Shown here: piece after piece, positions 6,615-13,225 of the stretch
Layout: every line of letters starts with the position of its first letter
How positions within the stretch are numbered: the first letter of the stretch is position 1
Notes under the pieces: model-generated
Told to the model about the DNA's origin: nothing
Seen by the model: only the letters and a program-made list of their open reading frames with translations
Databases searched by the model: none
Made by a program: the position numbers and the translations under genes
Source of the DNA: Acholeplasmataceae bacterium UBA6235
GTDB taxonomy: Bacteria > Bacillota_I > Bacilli_A > Acholeplasmatales > UBA5453
Direction: 5' to 3'
Length of the DNA: 13,246 nt
NCBI GenBank assembly: GCA_002441525.1
Contig: DJWH01000031.1
Span: 1-13,246 of the forward strand

Positions 6615-6629
6615 CCGCGGCTAGTTTTT
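6606..6629. terminator. Bidirectional terminator shared by two convergent genes
   Basis: A perfect 24-base palindrome made of AAAAACTAGC, CGCG and GCTAGTTTTT. It has T-runs on both sides (TTTTTTT on plus; TTTTTGATTTTTTT on minus). The TAG stops of the GH105 gene (6612-6614) and of the convergent HAAS-protein gene (6621-6623) both lie inside the two arms. It therefore ends both genes and both transcripts. Confidence 0.85.
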
Positions 6630-7613
6630 TTGTTTAGGTAATCCTTTTTTGGGGTGATAAATTTTGTACCAAGTGACGATCAGTTCAATGGTGGTAATGA
6701 TCCATACCATAGAGATAATCCCTTTGACTGCTAAATCTAAATGATAGGCAAAATCAATATTAAAGGCTGTTGATACCGATTGAACAAACAACGGATTGAA
6801 CGTGTTCATTCTGGTAAATACAATGGACATAATGACCAGACTAGTGAGTTCCAATGCTGTATAGAAAATGCCCAATACTTTGGTAAAGCCACCTTCTTTA
6901 AACTGAAAAACTTTGATGATGACGGTTAAAACCAAATACGCAATGAACCACGGGACAAATAGATTAGCAACCCATGCGTTGAGTACAGAGCCTGTATAAA
7001 TCCAAGTGACTTCATCCCAAATCGCGTTGATATTTACATAATTAGTCAACAACACATGGATGAATATGTATCCAAAAATAACCGCAAATACACTTTCTAT
7101 AATCATTTCAACACGTAGGTTCTTTTTGGATTCAACTTTTGGGATTTTAGGCAAACTTTCCACTCTGAATGGTGGGTTCACTTTCTTTCTGTATAATTCG
7201 ATACCTGCAAATATCAATGTAGTCGCTGCAAACCCATTAAAACCAGCGGAAATGACCGAACCAAATAGGGTTTCAAATACACCCTCAAGGATAGCAATAC
7301 CCGTAGCCGTAACGGCCTCAATGATACCAATCGCGAACGAAATGCCCACAAATACTGCAACCACAATCACCAATACATGCTTATAATCGTCAAAGAGTTC
7401 TGGGGAAATCAAATAGCGTGGTTCTTTGTAGTTCATCGCCATTTTCGCTGGAGATCCTAAGGTAGTTAACACGGTTTTGATGTTTTCAGTGCTTTGATCT
7501 TCACCAAGCATATCATAAATATTTGCTTCTAATTCTTTCGAGATGTCTTCACGTTGTTTTTCATCTAAACGCTTAGTAACATCATAAATATACCTTTCAA
7601 TATAATCGTTCAT
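6621..7613 (-). CDS. HAAS-domain polytopic membrane protein, partner of PadR
   Basis: A 330-residue protein. Residues 1-62 form a soluble helical domain of the HAAS type: repeated short amphipathic helices, YIYDVTKRLDEKQREDISKELEANIYDML, then VLTTLGSPAKMAMNYKEPRYLISPELFDDY. About six membrane segments follow (near 79-100, 118-140, 170-192, 205-234, 250-267, 295-316) and a basic tail. HAAS domains with a linked PadR regulator are a recurrent pair in Gram-positive bacteria, where they are thought to regulate or accompany membrane stress or transport functions. The transported substrate or signal is unknown. AAGGAGG overlaps the padR stop, five bases before the ATG, and only 10 bases separate the genes, so the two are one operon. 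The TAG stop is within the shared terminator palindrome. Confidence 0.85.
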   Translation of the reverse strand: MNDYIERYIYDVTKRLDEKQREDISKELEANIYDMLGEDQSTENIKTVLTTLGSPAKMAMNYKEPRYLISPELFDDYKHVLVIVVAVFVGISFAIGIIEAVTATGIAILEGVFETLFGSVISAGFNGFAATTLIFAGIELYRKKVNPPFRVESLPKIPKVESKKNLRVEMIIESVFAVIFGYIFIHVLLTNYVNINAIWDEVTWIYTGSVLNAWVANLFVPWFIAYLVLTVIIKVFQFKEGGFTKVLGIFYTALELTSLVIMSIVFTRMNTFNPLFVQSVSTAFNIDFAYHLDLAVKGIISMVWIITTIELIVTWYKIYHPKKGLPKQKN

Positions 7614-7623
7614 AGTGTCCTCC

Positions 7624-7947
7624 TTATAACAAACTACTGAAGTGTTTGGTCATGTCGCGATAAACCTCGATCAGTTTATCCAATGCTGCTTGTCCATCTG
7701 TCGACAATTCATAGTATTTTCGCGGTCGAGATTCTTGGGTATCCCAATTCGATACCAACAACCCTTGGGTTTCCAATCTTCTCAACATCGGGTATAACGT
7801 CCCCGCTTCAATGTACACATGCTTCTCTTCTAATGCTTGTAGTAGAGAATAGCCATATTGTTTTTCTTTAAGTAGAGACAACACCGCTAAGGTTTGTGTC
7901 CCTCGTCTTAATTCAATTTCGAGATTATTTAGGATGGTTTGATCCAC
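7624..7947 (-). CDS. PadR family transcriptional repressor
   Basis: A 107-residue winged-helix DNA-binding protein of the small PadR (PadR-s2/LmrR-like) type. The core motifs are plain: LLKEKQYGYSLLQALEEK (26-43, recognition region start), IEAGTLYPMLRRLETQGLL (46-64, recognition helix) and RPRKYYELSTDGQAAL (74-89, wing). The short C-terminal helix (90-107) serves dimerisation. The start is GTG at 7947, supported by GAGGTG in the 5 to 10 bases upstream. No ATG lies near the N-terminus. It precedes the HAAS membrane-protein gene in a two-gene operon, and a palindrome fills its own promoter, so autorepression is very likely. Members of this family respond to small hydrophobic ligands or to partner proteins; the inducer here is unknown. 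Confidence 0.95.
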   Translation of the reverse strand: MDQTILNNLEIELRRGTQTLAVLSLLKEKQYGYSLLQALEEKHVYIEAGTLYPMLRRLETQGLLVSNWDTQESRPRKYYELSTDGQAALDKLIEVYRDMTKHFSSLL

Positions 7948-7966
7948 GTTCTCACCTCACACTAAT

Positions 7967-7996
7967 ATAATACTGTATGTCATACACTATTGTCAA
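7967..7996 (-). promoter_or_regulatory. Promoter of the padR-HAAS operon
   Basis: On the minus strand a perfect TTGACA (7991-7996) and TATTAT (7967-7972) are separated by 18 bases. The predicted start is close to 7960, giving a leader of only about 13 bases before the GTG. Confidence 0.75.
7970..7990. promoter_or_regulatory. Probable PadR operator
   Basis: A 21-bp palindrome centred on T7980, with arms ATACTGTATG and CATACACTAT that match in 9 of 10 pairs. The inner 13 bases are perfect. It occupies the spacer between the -35 and -10 boxes exactly and overlaps three bases of the -10. This is the classic place for a dimeric autorepressor, and ATG-CAT-centred dyads fit PadR-family operators. 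Binding by this protein is inferred. Confidence 0.7.
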
Positions 7997-8008
7997 GCGT
8001 ATAATAAT

Positions 8009-8033
8009 AAAAAATAACCACCTTTCGGTGATT
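8009..8033 (-). terminator. Intrinsic terminator of pncB
   Basis: On the minus strand AATCACC-GAAA-GGTGGTT forms a 7-bp stem (one T-G pair) with a GAAA tetraloop, followed by ATTTTTT. It lies 34 bases past the pncB stop. An extra weak AT hairpin (ATTAC-TTATA-GTAAT, 8031-8045) abuts it and points the other way, with a T-run on the plus strand. Confidence 0.8.
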
Positions 8034-8066
8034 ACTTATAGTAATAATTTTTTATCAAAAGGGTTT

Positions 8067-9503
8067 TTAAGCCTTTTTAGAGTATTGTTCAATGAGTTGT
8101 TGTTTCAATTTCCACAAATCTTGTGAAAGGTCCACATAGTATGGATGTGGGTTTTCAAAACGTTTGACTTCATCCCAAAGCGTCGCCATTTGAGCTTGGT
8201 GGAATGCACGAATGTCTTTTAATAGTGGTTTCTTATAGACCAATTTACCTTGGATAAAGATGGGTTCTAATAAACTTTCTACTCTAAAGTTCTTGACTTG
8301 TTTTTGTTTCCATGGGAAATTCGGGTCAAATAACAAGAAGGGTTTGGTGTCATCGATGGTTTCATGATCCAAGGTCACGACATCCGCGATGGCATTGTTT
8401 GTGGTTTTATCAAACAAGCGGAATAATTTTTTGACCCCAGGGTTGGTGGTCTTAACCACATTGTCTGAAAGTTTCATTTTGGGTACCCATTGCCCATTTT
8501 CTTTTAAAGCCGATAACTTATACACCCCACCAAAAACCGAATCACTCTTTGAGGTAATCAAACGTTCACCGACACCAAAAGCGTCGATTTGTGCTCCTTG
8601 TTCAACCAATTCGCGAATCAGATACTCATCTAATGAGTTTGAAACGGTAATTTTGGTATTGGTTAAGCCAGCAGCATCTAACAGCTCTCGGCTCTTCTTC
8701 GATAGATAGGTTAAGTCTCCACTATCGATACGGATGCCCTTTAAGGTATATCCGTTGGGTTTGAGGTAATCTTGATAGACTTTAATCGCATTAGGGACAC
8801 CTGAACCTAATGTACTATAGGTATCCACTAGAAATACAGAATCTTTTGGATAAGTTTTTGCATAAGCTAAGAAGGCATCGTATTCACTGTCAAAGCTTTG
8901 AACATAGGCATGAGCCATGGTACCAATCGCAGGGATTTGAAAGTCACGGTCTGTGATGGTATTCGAACTACCTACCGCGCCTGCGATATAGGCAGCTCGT
9001 GCCCCGAAGGTCGCAGCGTCGTAGCCTTGAGCACGTCTAGAACCAAATTCCAATACAGCTCTGCCTTTCGCTGCAGCAACAATACGTGCGGTTTTAGTCG
9101 CGATCAAGCTTTGATGGTTGATGGTTAACAACAACATGGTTTCAATCAGTTGACACTCAATGATAGGCCCTTGAACCGTCAAAACCGGTTCATTGGGAAA
9201 TATTGGGGTCCCCTCTTTGATGGCGTACACACTGGACGTGAACTTAAAGTCCTTTAAATAGTTTAAAAAGCCTTCGGAAAATAGATTTCTACCGCGTAGA
9301 TAATCGATGTCCTTTTGGGTAAAGCTGAGTTCTTGGATATATTGGATGGCTTGTTCCAAACCTGCCATCACCGCGTAGCCACCTTCATCAGGGACAGAAC
9401 GGAAAAACAGGTCAAATACCGCTTCTTCGTTTTTGTTGTGTTCGAAGTAGCTGTTGGCCATGGTCAATTCATAAAAGTCAATCAACATTGATAAGTTTCT
9501 CAT
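8067..9503 (-). CDS. pncB: Nicotinate phosphoribosyltransferase
   Basis: Catalyses nicotinate + PRPP (+ ATP) to nicotinate mononucleotide, the entry step of the Preiss-Handler NAD salvage route, in the cytoplasm. The 478-residue length is normal for the Gram-positive type. Recognisable segments are the N-terminal DFYELTMANSYFEH (9-22), LEFGSRRAQGYDAATFGARAAY (151-172) and GTMAHAYVQSF (194-204) with His198, which aligns with the phosphorylated His. Further on are FLVDTYSTLGSGVPNA, the PRPP-binding IRIDSGDL and AFGVGERLITSKSDSVFGGVYKL. The ATG has a strong GGAGGT (9508-9513) upstream and its own promoter. The gene is monocistronic: terminators lie on both sides. A bacterium relying on this gene needs exogenous nicotinate or nicotinamide, as expected for a reduced genome. 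No NadD or NadE gene is in the window. Confidence 0.97.
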   Translation of the reverse strand: MRNLSMLIDFYELTMANSYFEHNKNEEAVFDLFFRSVPDEGGYAVMAGLEQAIQYIQELSFTQKDIDYLRGRNLFSEGFLNYLKDFKFTSSVYAIKEGTPIFPNEPVLTVQGPIIECQLIETMLLLTINHQSLIATKTARIVAAAKGRAVLEFGSRRAQGYDAATFGARAAYIAGAVGSSNTITDRDFQIPAIGTMAHAYVQSFDSEYDAFLAYAKTYPKDSVFLVDTYSTLGSGVPNAIKVYQDYLKPNGYTLKGIRIDSGDLTYLSKKSRELLDAAGLTNTKITVSNSLDEYLIRELVEQGAQIDAFGVGERLITSKSDSVFGGVYKLSALKENGQWVPKMKLSDNVVKTTNPGVKKLFRLFDKTTNNAIADVVTLDHETIDDTKPFLLFDPNFPWKQKQVKNFRVESLLEPIFIQGKLVYKKPLLKDIRAFHQAQMATLWDEVKRFENPHPYYVDLSQDLWKLKQQLIEQYSKKA

Positions 9504-9524
9504 ACATACCTCCGTGCGTTATTC

Positions 9525-9553
9525 ATTATACCAAATATAAACCTTATTGTGAG
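9525..9553 (-). promoter_or_regulatory. Promoter of pncB (extended -10)
   Basis: On the minus strand TGG-TATAAT is an extended -10 (TATAAT at 9525-9530). CTCACA at 9548-9553 is a moderate -35 at a 17-base spacer. It starts right after the terminator of the upstream gene, so pncB is transcribed independently. Confidence 0.65.
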
Positions 9554-9564
9554 ATGTTTGAGGC

Positions 9565-9585
9565 AAAAAAAAGTGCTTTCGCACT
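9565..9585 (-). terminator. Intrinsic terminator of the DsbA/FrnE-like gene
   Basis: AGTGC-GAAA-GCACT stem-loop with a GAAA tetraloop, followed by a run of eight T on the minus strand. The gene's TGA stop (9585-9587) overlaps the base of the stem. Confidence 0.85.
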
Positions 9586-10280
9586 CATTTTTTCACTTTA
9601 CGTTCACAATGTTCACCCACACAATAGCTCGTCTTGATGGGTTTTTTCGGCCTAGTTTCAAAATACAGTTCCTCAAACATATCATAAAAATACAATTCAT
9701 CCTGCGCACCAGAAATGCTGTATTTTCGATTGAGTACGAAGAATGGGACCCCTTTGAGTCCAAACTTGGTTGACAAGTCAATGTCTTCTTTGATCAAATC
9801 CAAACTGGTATTGGATAAATATATTTCACTGATTTTGATGGGGTCTAGAAAAGGTGTCGCTAACTCGGTTAACACCTCTAAGGATGAGATGTCCAAGTGT
9901 TTGACGAATTGCGCATCAAATACCCGATTGACAAACTCAATTTGATCTTTTGAATTGAGCTGTTTCATGATTTTATGTGCACACAAAGTATTTCTTGGGG
10001 TTATTTTAGAAAAATCTAACAATACCCCTTCATCAAAAGCCATGGTTTCAATCCCAGCATTGAGTTGTTGGGCTTGTTCCATTGAGATGTCTTTATGTTT
10101 GGCTAGCCAAGCGTGGCCATTCAATTGTTCTTGGTTGTTATCGTTAGGTGACAATAAATAACTTCGGAAGATGATATGCACATCTTGTTTGTGTTTAAAT
10201 CGCGCCAACGCTTTAAAAAACCGTATTTTACCTAAGTAACAAAACGGACAGGTAAAATCAATCCAAATTTCTAATTCCAT
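9585..10280 (-). CDS. DsbA/FrnE-family thiol oxidoreductase, cytoplasmic
   Basis: A 231-residue thioredoxin-fold protein of the DsbA superfamily, FrnE-like branch (2-hydroxychromene-2-carboxylate isomerase relatives). The redox motif CPFC is at residues 11-14, in DFTCPFCYLGK. A helical insertion domain (about 55-165) carries GVLLDFSKITPRNTLCAHKIM, and a cis-Pro loop GVPFFV (177-182) is followed by ISGAQ (189-193). Near the C-terminus Cys220 and Cys225 form a CX4C pair, like the second cysteine pair described for Deinococcus FrnE. There is no signal peptide. It probably handles disulfide exchange or oxidative stress in the cytoplasm. I chose the ATG at 10280 because GGAGGG precedes it by 8 bases. 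A longer reading frame back to 10331 would run into the promoter's -35 box. It is a single-gene unit, divergent from cardiolipin synthase. Confidence 0.88.
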   Translation of the reverse strand: MELEIWIDFTCPFCYLGKIRFFKALARFKHKQDVHIIFRSYLLSPNDNNQEQLNGHAWLAKHKDISMEQAQQLNAGIETMAFDEGVLLDFSKITPRNTLCAHKIMKQLNSKDQIEFVNRVFDAQFVKHLDISSLEVLTELATPFLDPIKISEIYLSNTSLDLIKEDIDLSTKFGLKGVPFFVLNRKYSISGAQDELYFYDMFEELYFETRPKKPIKTSYCVGEHCERKVKK

Positions 10281-10302
10281 GGGGTTATCCCTCCATAAGA
10301 CC

Positions 10303-10331
10303 ATTATAGATGGTTTGGTTAAAAATCTCAA
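10303..10331 (-). promoter_or_regulatory. Promoter of the DsbA/FrnE-like gene
   Basis: On the minus strand TTGAGA (10326-10331) and a perfect TATAAT (10303-10308) have a 17-base spacer, a near-consensus promoter. It stands back to back with the cardiolipin synthase promoter. Confidence 0.75.
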
Positions 10332-10335
10332 AAGA

Positions 10336-10365
10336 TATACCCAATATATGGTTTTTTAGTATAAT
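10336..10365 (+). promoter_or_regulatory. Promoter of the cardiolipin synthase gene
   Basis: A perfect TATAAT (10360-10365), with TATACC (10336-10341) as a weak -35 at an 18-base spacer. AGAGGTG (10371-10377) follows as the ribosome-binding site, 5 bases before the ATG. The predicted 5' leader is only about 10 bases. Confidence 0.55.
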
Positions 10366-10382
10366 GGAGTAGAGGTGTTCTT

Positions 10383-11894
10383 ATGACACGATTCTTACGC
10401 TTCATCACACACCGTATCACCATCATCGGTATATTGATTTTAATTCAACTATTCGTATTTGGATGGTTGATTTTATCTGCTTCTAAATACAGTCAGTGGG
10501 TAGTCTATAGCCTCGAGGTACTTTCATTCATCGTGGTGTTTTTCGTGCTGGTTTCCGAAGAACCTTTGGTTTATAAGATTGCGTGGATCATCCCCATATT
10601 GATTGTTCCCATTTTTGGTGGCTTCTTCTACATCTTGTTTAAAAACCACAATTTAACCAAACGAACGACCCGCGTGATGTCCATCATCGATGCGCATCGC
10701 GTCGAATCTTTAAAGTCTTTCCAACAAAACATCGATGTAGACGATATTCACGTTCAAAAAATCATTCATCTATTAGAAAGTGATCATTGGCCGGTTTTTA
10801 ATGAGACTGCATCGACATTTATACCTACCGGTGAAGCGAAATTCAATTACCTTATTGAACTCTTTAAATCAGCGAAAAAGTCGATTTATATCGAATATTT
10901 CATCATCAACACAGGTCAAGCTTTCGATCAAATTTTTCCAATCCTTAAACAAAAAGCCAGCGAAGGGGTCGATGTTCGAATCATTTACGATGATTTTGGT
11001 TCATCGATGAATTTACCCAACGACTTCGATAAAAGGCTCATTCAGGCAGGCATTCAAGTTTATAATTTCAATCCGGTTAGGCCCCGTTTAAACTTATCGA
11101 TGAACTACCGTGATCACCGTAAAATCGTGATTGTCGATAATGAAAAAGCGATCACCGGTGGGATGAACCTAGCCGATGAGTATTTCAATGTCATCCAACG
11201 TTTTGGACAGTGGAAAGACGCTTCTATTTTAATCGAAGGTAAAGCGGTCGTATCGCTCACGCGAATCTTTTTAATGAACTGGGAAAACAAAACGAAACAG
11301 TTTGAACCCAACTTATCATCACCCGTTCAAACCAGACCTACGGATGGATTGGTTATTCCGTTTTCTGACAGCCCACTTGACCGTAATCTCATCACAAAAC
11401 ATACCTATATGTTGATGATTCAATCCGCCAAAAAGCGAATCATCATCACAACCCCTTATTTTGTGATAGACCAAGAACTTCAAACCGCGTTATACTTACA
11501 AGCCACCTCTGGCATTGACATTGATTTAATCGTGCCTGGGATTCCAGATAAGAAATATGTCGCCGTGGTTTCCGAATTCTACTATAAGCAATTGTTACAA
11601 TTTCCAAATGTCCGAATCCATAAATTTAAAGAAGGATTCATCCATTCTAAAATTTTATATATCGATGACCAACACGCGACCGTTGGTACGACCAACTTTG
11701 ACTTTAGAAGCTTGTATCTGCATTTTGAAAATACCGTTTGGATTTACCGCACCACCGCTTTAAAAGACATTAAATCCTACTTAGAAGACGCCATGTTGTC
11801 CTCAAACATGCTCACCTTAAATGAACTGAAGAAACACAATCTGTTCTACCGCTTGTATCAACAAGCATTGGTGGGATTCTCGCACCTCTTATAA
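10383..11894 (+). CDS. cls: Cardiolipin synthase (phospholipase D superfamily)
   Basis: Condenses two phosphatidylglycerol molecules to cardiolipin plus glycerol at the membrane. The 503-residue length and layout match the bacterial ClsA type. Three N-terminal hydrophobic segments (about 12-32, 38-58, 67-87) anchor the protein. Two phospholipase D domains follow, each with an HKD motif: His245-Lys247-Asp252 in NYRDHRKIVIVD with GGMNLADEY behind it, and His421-Lys423-Asp428 in FIHSKILYID with GTTNFDFRS. Both are intact. IEYFIIN (170-176) and TTPYFV (356-361) mark the domain cores. It is transcribed alone, divergent from the DsbA/FrnE-like gene. No recognisable T-tailed terminator follows before the next promoter, so it may read into the DUF1836 gene. 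Confidence 0.95.
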   Translation: MTRFLRFITHRITIIGILILIQLFVFGWLILSASKYSQWVVYSLEVLSFIVVFFVLVSEEPLVYKIAWIIPILIVPIFGGFFYILFKNHNLTKRTTRVMSIIDAHRVESLKSFQQNIDVDDIHVQKIIHLLESDHWPVFNETASTFIPTGEAKFNYLIELFKSAKKSIYIEYFIINTGQAFDQIFPILKQKASEGVDVRIIYDDFGSSMNLPNDFDKRLIQAGIQVYNFNPVRPRLNLSMNYRDHRKIVIVDNEKAITGGMNLADEYFNVIQRFGQWKDASILIEGKAVVSLTRIFLMNWENKTKQFEPNLSSPVQTRPTDGLVIPFSDSPLDRNLITKHTYMLMIQSAKKRIIITTPYFVIDQELQTALYLQATSGIDIDLIVPGIPDKKYVAVVSEFYYKQLLQFPNVRIHKFKEGFIHSKILYIDDQHATVGTTNFDFRSLYLHFENTVWIYRTTALKDIKSYLEDAMLSSNMLTLNELKKHNLFYRLYQQALVGFSHLL

Positions 11895-11913
11895 CCCATC
11901 TCGTTTTCAATAA

Positions 11914-11941
11914 GATGTCTTGTCATTCAAATGACGATATC
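11914..11941. repeat. Imperfect 11-bp hairpin between cls and the DUF1836 gene
   Basis: GATGTC (11914-11919) pairs with GATATC (11936-11941, one G-T). After a two-base bulge (TT), GTCAT (11922-11926) pairs with ATGAC (11931-11935) around a TCAA loop. There is no T-run directly after it, so it is a poor terminator. It overlaps the -35 region of the DUF1836 promoter, so it could be an operator or a weak attenuator or processing site. Confidence 0.4.
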
Positions 11942-11956
11942 TAAACACATTTTATA

Positions 11957-11965
11957 TGTTATAAT
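11957..11965 (+). promoter_or_regulatory. Extended -10 promoter of the DUF1836 gene
   Basis: TG-T-TATAAT is an extended -10 box, with the perfect TATAAT at 11960-11965. The -35 region is poor and lies in the imperfect hairpin. The start is expected near 11972 and the ATG is at 11981, so the leader would be about 9 bases, holding only GGTGA as a weak ribosome-binding site. Confidence 0.55.
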
Positions 11966-11980
11966 AATCATGGTGATATT

Positions 11981-12523
11981 ATGAATGAACTCAACGAATT
12001 ATTGGCCCTCTTACAAGTATTTAAGACACCAACCTATGATAAACTACCTGAAATCGACCTTTACATGGATCAAGTACTGACCTATATCAAAAAGCACTTA
12101 CCCCCATTTAAAGAATCCGATAAGGACATCTTAACTGCCTCGATGATCAACAACTATGTCAAAGACAATGTGATTAAAAATCCAGTCGATAAGAAATACG
12201 ATAAGGAAGCCATCGCCTCTTTAATCATGGTTGCGAACCTAAAACGTGTGCTGCCAATTCAAGACATTAAAACCATTCTATCGAGTCCAAATGACATCGA
12301 AAAACTCTACAGTGTTTATCAAAAAAACCTCGACGCAGTCAATCAATCGATGCTCAACATGGAAAAAGCACTAACCGCTGAAGACGAATTGACAAAGATT
12401 GCATTAGAACTCGCGATTGACGCATCCGTCAAAGCATATTTCGCTCATATGATGCTCAGCAAAGATACCGAACACAGTAAAGAAAAGAAAAAGAAAGACA
12501 AAGAAAAGAACACTCAAGAATAA
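11981..12523 (+). CDS. DUF1836 domain protein
   Basis: A 180-residue protein; residues about 20-115 match the DUF1836 family, known from Firmicutes. The pattern LPEIDLYMDQVLTYIKKHL (18-36), ILTASMINNYVKDNVIKNPVDKKYDKEAIASLIMVANLKRVLPIQDIKTIL is characteristic. The TASMINNYV/KKY/LI..LK arrangement looks like a MerR-type or helix-turn-helix DNA-binding fold, and such proteins have been suggested to be transcription regulators, but no target or function is established. The C-terminus (about 165-180) is a low-complexity Lys/Glu tail. It sits between cls and a terminator and is monocistronic or read through from cls. Which genes it regulates, if any, cannot be read from the context. Confidence 0.85.
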   Translation: MNELNELLALLQVFKTPTYDKLPEIDLYMDQVLTYIKKHLPPFKESDKDILTASMINNYVKDNVIKNPVDKKYDKEAIASLIMVANLKRVLPIQDIKTILSSPNDIEKLYSVYQKNLDAVNQSMLNMEKALTAEDELTKIALELAIDASVKAYFAHMMLSKDTEHSKEKKKKDKEKNTQE

Positions 12524-12525
12524 AC

Positions 12526-12554
12526 AAAGAACAGTCTAAGAACTGTTCTTTTTT
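12526..12554. terminator. Bidirectional terminator between the DUF1836 gene and the membrane-protein gene
   Basis: AAAGAACAGT and ACTGTTCTTT (12526-12535, 12542-12551) form a perfect 10-bp stem with a 6-base loop, followed by a T-run on the plus strand. On the minus strand the same stem is followed by GTTTATT, so it also serves the convergent gene that stops at 12562. Confidence 0.85.
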
Positions 12555-12561
12555 CTCATTA

Positions 12562-13038
12562 TTAAGCCAATATATGTTGAATAGATCCAAAGAGTAACCA
12601 AATGGTTAGTAAAAACCATATAGACATGAAAATATACTTTTTTATCAGAAACTTCGGATTGTAAATACGGATACTTGAAGGATGTTCCTTTTCGATTTCT
12701 AAGCTCACTCGAGGTTGGTTTAAATGGTTTTTGATTTCCAAGTCTGAACAGGTATAAACAGATTCAAACCCCTGATATTGATACGTATATACCGTCGTAT
12801 TGAGTAAGTCAATTGGAGTGTCATCTGTCTTTTGAATGATGGCATCCACACGCACTTTTGGTATCCGATAATACAACACATCTTTAACCACTGTATGAAC
12901 AAAAATAGCCATGAAAAAGAGGCCCATGACACCATTCAAAATCGCGATAAAGTCTTGTTTAAAATACGCATATACGATGACTAGCCCCAATATCGTCAGG
13001 GTGAATACCACACTTTTAAGCGATGATTTACTGCTCAT
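12562..13038 (-). CDS. Hypothetical membrane protein (3 predicted helices, central beta-rich domain)
   Basis: I do not recognise a family with confidence. The 158-residue protein has two closely spaced N-terminal hydrophobic helices (about 9-26 and 31-53), a soluble stretch of about 75 residues and a third helix near 131-155. The soluble part alternates polar and hydrophobic residues (VRVDAIIQKTD, TTVYTYQYQGFESVYTC, SLEIEKEHPSSIRIYN) and is probably beta-rich. This layout resembles DUF3592-type small membrane proteins, a tentative comparison. The only Cys (117) is in the soluble part. The ATG has only a distant GAGGT (about 12 bases) as ribosome-binding site, so the start is less certain than for neighbours. 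No clear -10 box precedes it; the hairpin at 13083-13131 lies upstream. It converges on the DUF1836 gene and shares its terminator. Confidence 0.65.
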   Translation of the reverse strand: MSSKSSLKSVVFTLTILGLVIVYAYFKQDFIAILNGVMGLFFMAIFVHTVVKDVLYYRIPKVRVDAIIQKTDDTPIDLLNTTVYTYQYQGFESVYTCSDLEIKNHLNQPRVSLEIEKEHPSSIRIYNPKFLIKKYIFMSIWFLLTIWLLFGSIQHILA

Positions 13039-13082
13039 AATAGATTTAATACCTCACTTCACAAATGATGATTTTTAACAAC

Positions 13083-13131
13083 ACAATCAATAAATCCCCT
13101 TCCTCTTCAGGTAGCGGGATGAATTGATTGT
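13083..13131 (+). terminator. Long hairpin followed by a T-rich run; terminator-like, unassigned
   Basis: ACAATCAAT (13083-13091) pairs perfectly with ATTGATTGT (13123-13131). After a 2x2 mismatch ATCCC (13094-13098) pairs with GGGAT (13116-13120), leaving a 17-base loop. TTTTTCTTTT follows on the plus strand. The polarity is that of a plus-strand terminator, but no plus-strand gene lies directly upstream. It could end a short leader or small RNA, block antisense transcription, or act in the untranslated leader of the minus-strand gene. Confidence 0.4.
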
Positions 13132-13148
13132 TTTTCTTTTGATTTAGG

Positions 13149-13178
13149 TATACAAATGCCCATAAATAATGTTATAAT
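13149..13178 (+). promoter_or_regulatory. Promoter of the gene at the right edge
   Basis: TG-T-TATAAT is an extended -10 with perfect TATAAT (13173-13178). TATACA (13149-13154) is a -35 match of 4 in 6, with an 18-base spacer. The gene starts 48 bases after the -10. Confidence 0.65.
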
Positions 13179-13225
13179 ATAGTTGAATAATCTCTATACA
13201 TAAACACTATGAAAGGGTGAACCGA

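Noticed and set aside
10281..10331. N-terminal extension of the DsbA/FrnE-like gene back to 10331
   Set aside because: It would place the start codon in the -35 box and translate across the -10 box. The ATG at 10280 has a strong ribosome-binding site and starts right at the thioredoxin fold.
13083..13131. A known riboswitch class (c-di-GMP, preQ1, T-box, fluoride) before the right-edge gene
   Set aside because: I compared the loop and flanks with the conserved cores I know. Single short words such as GGTAGCGGG are suggestive, but no complete consensus is present.
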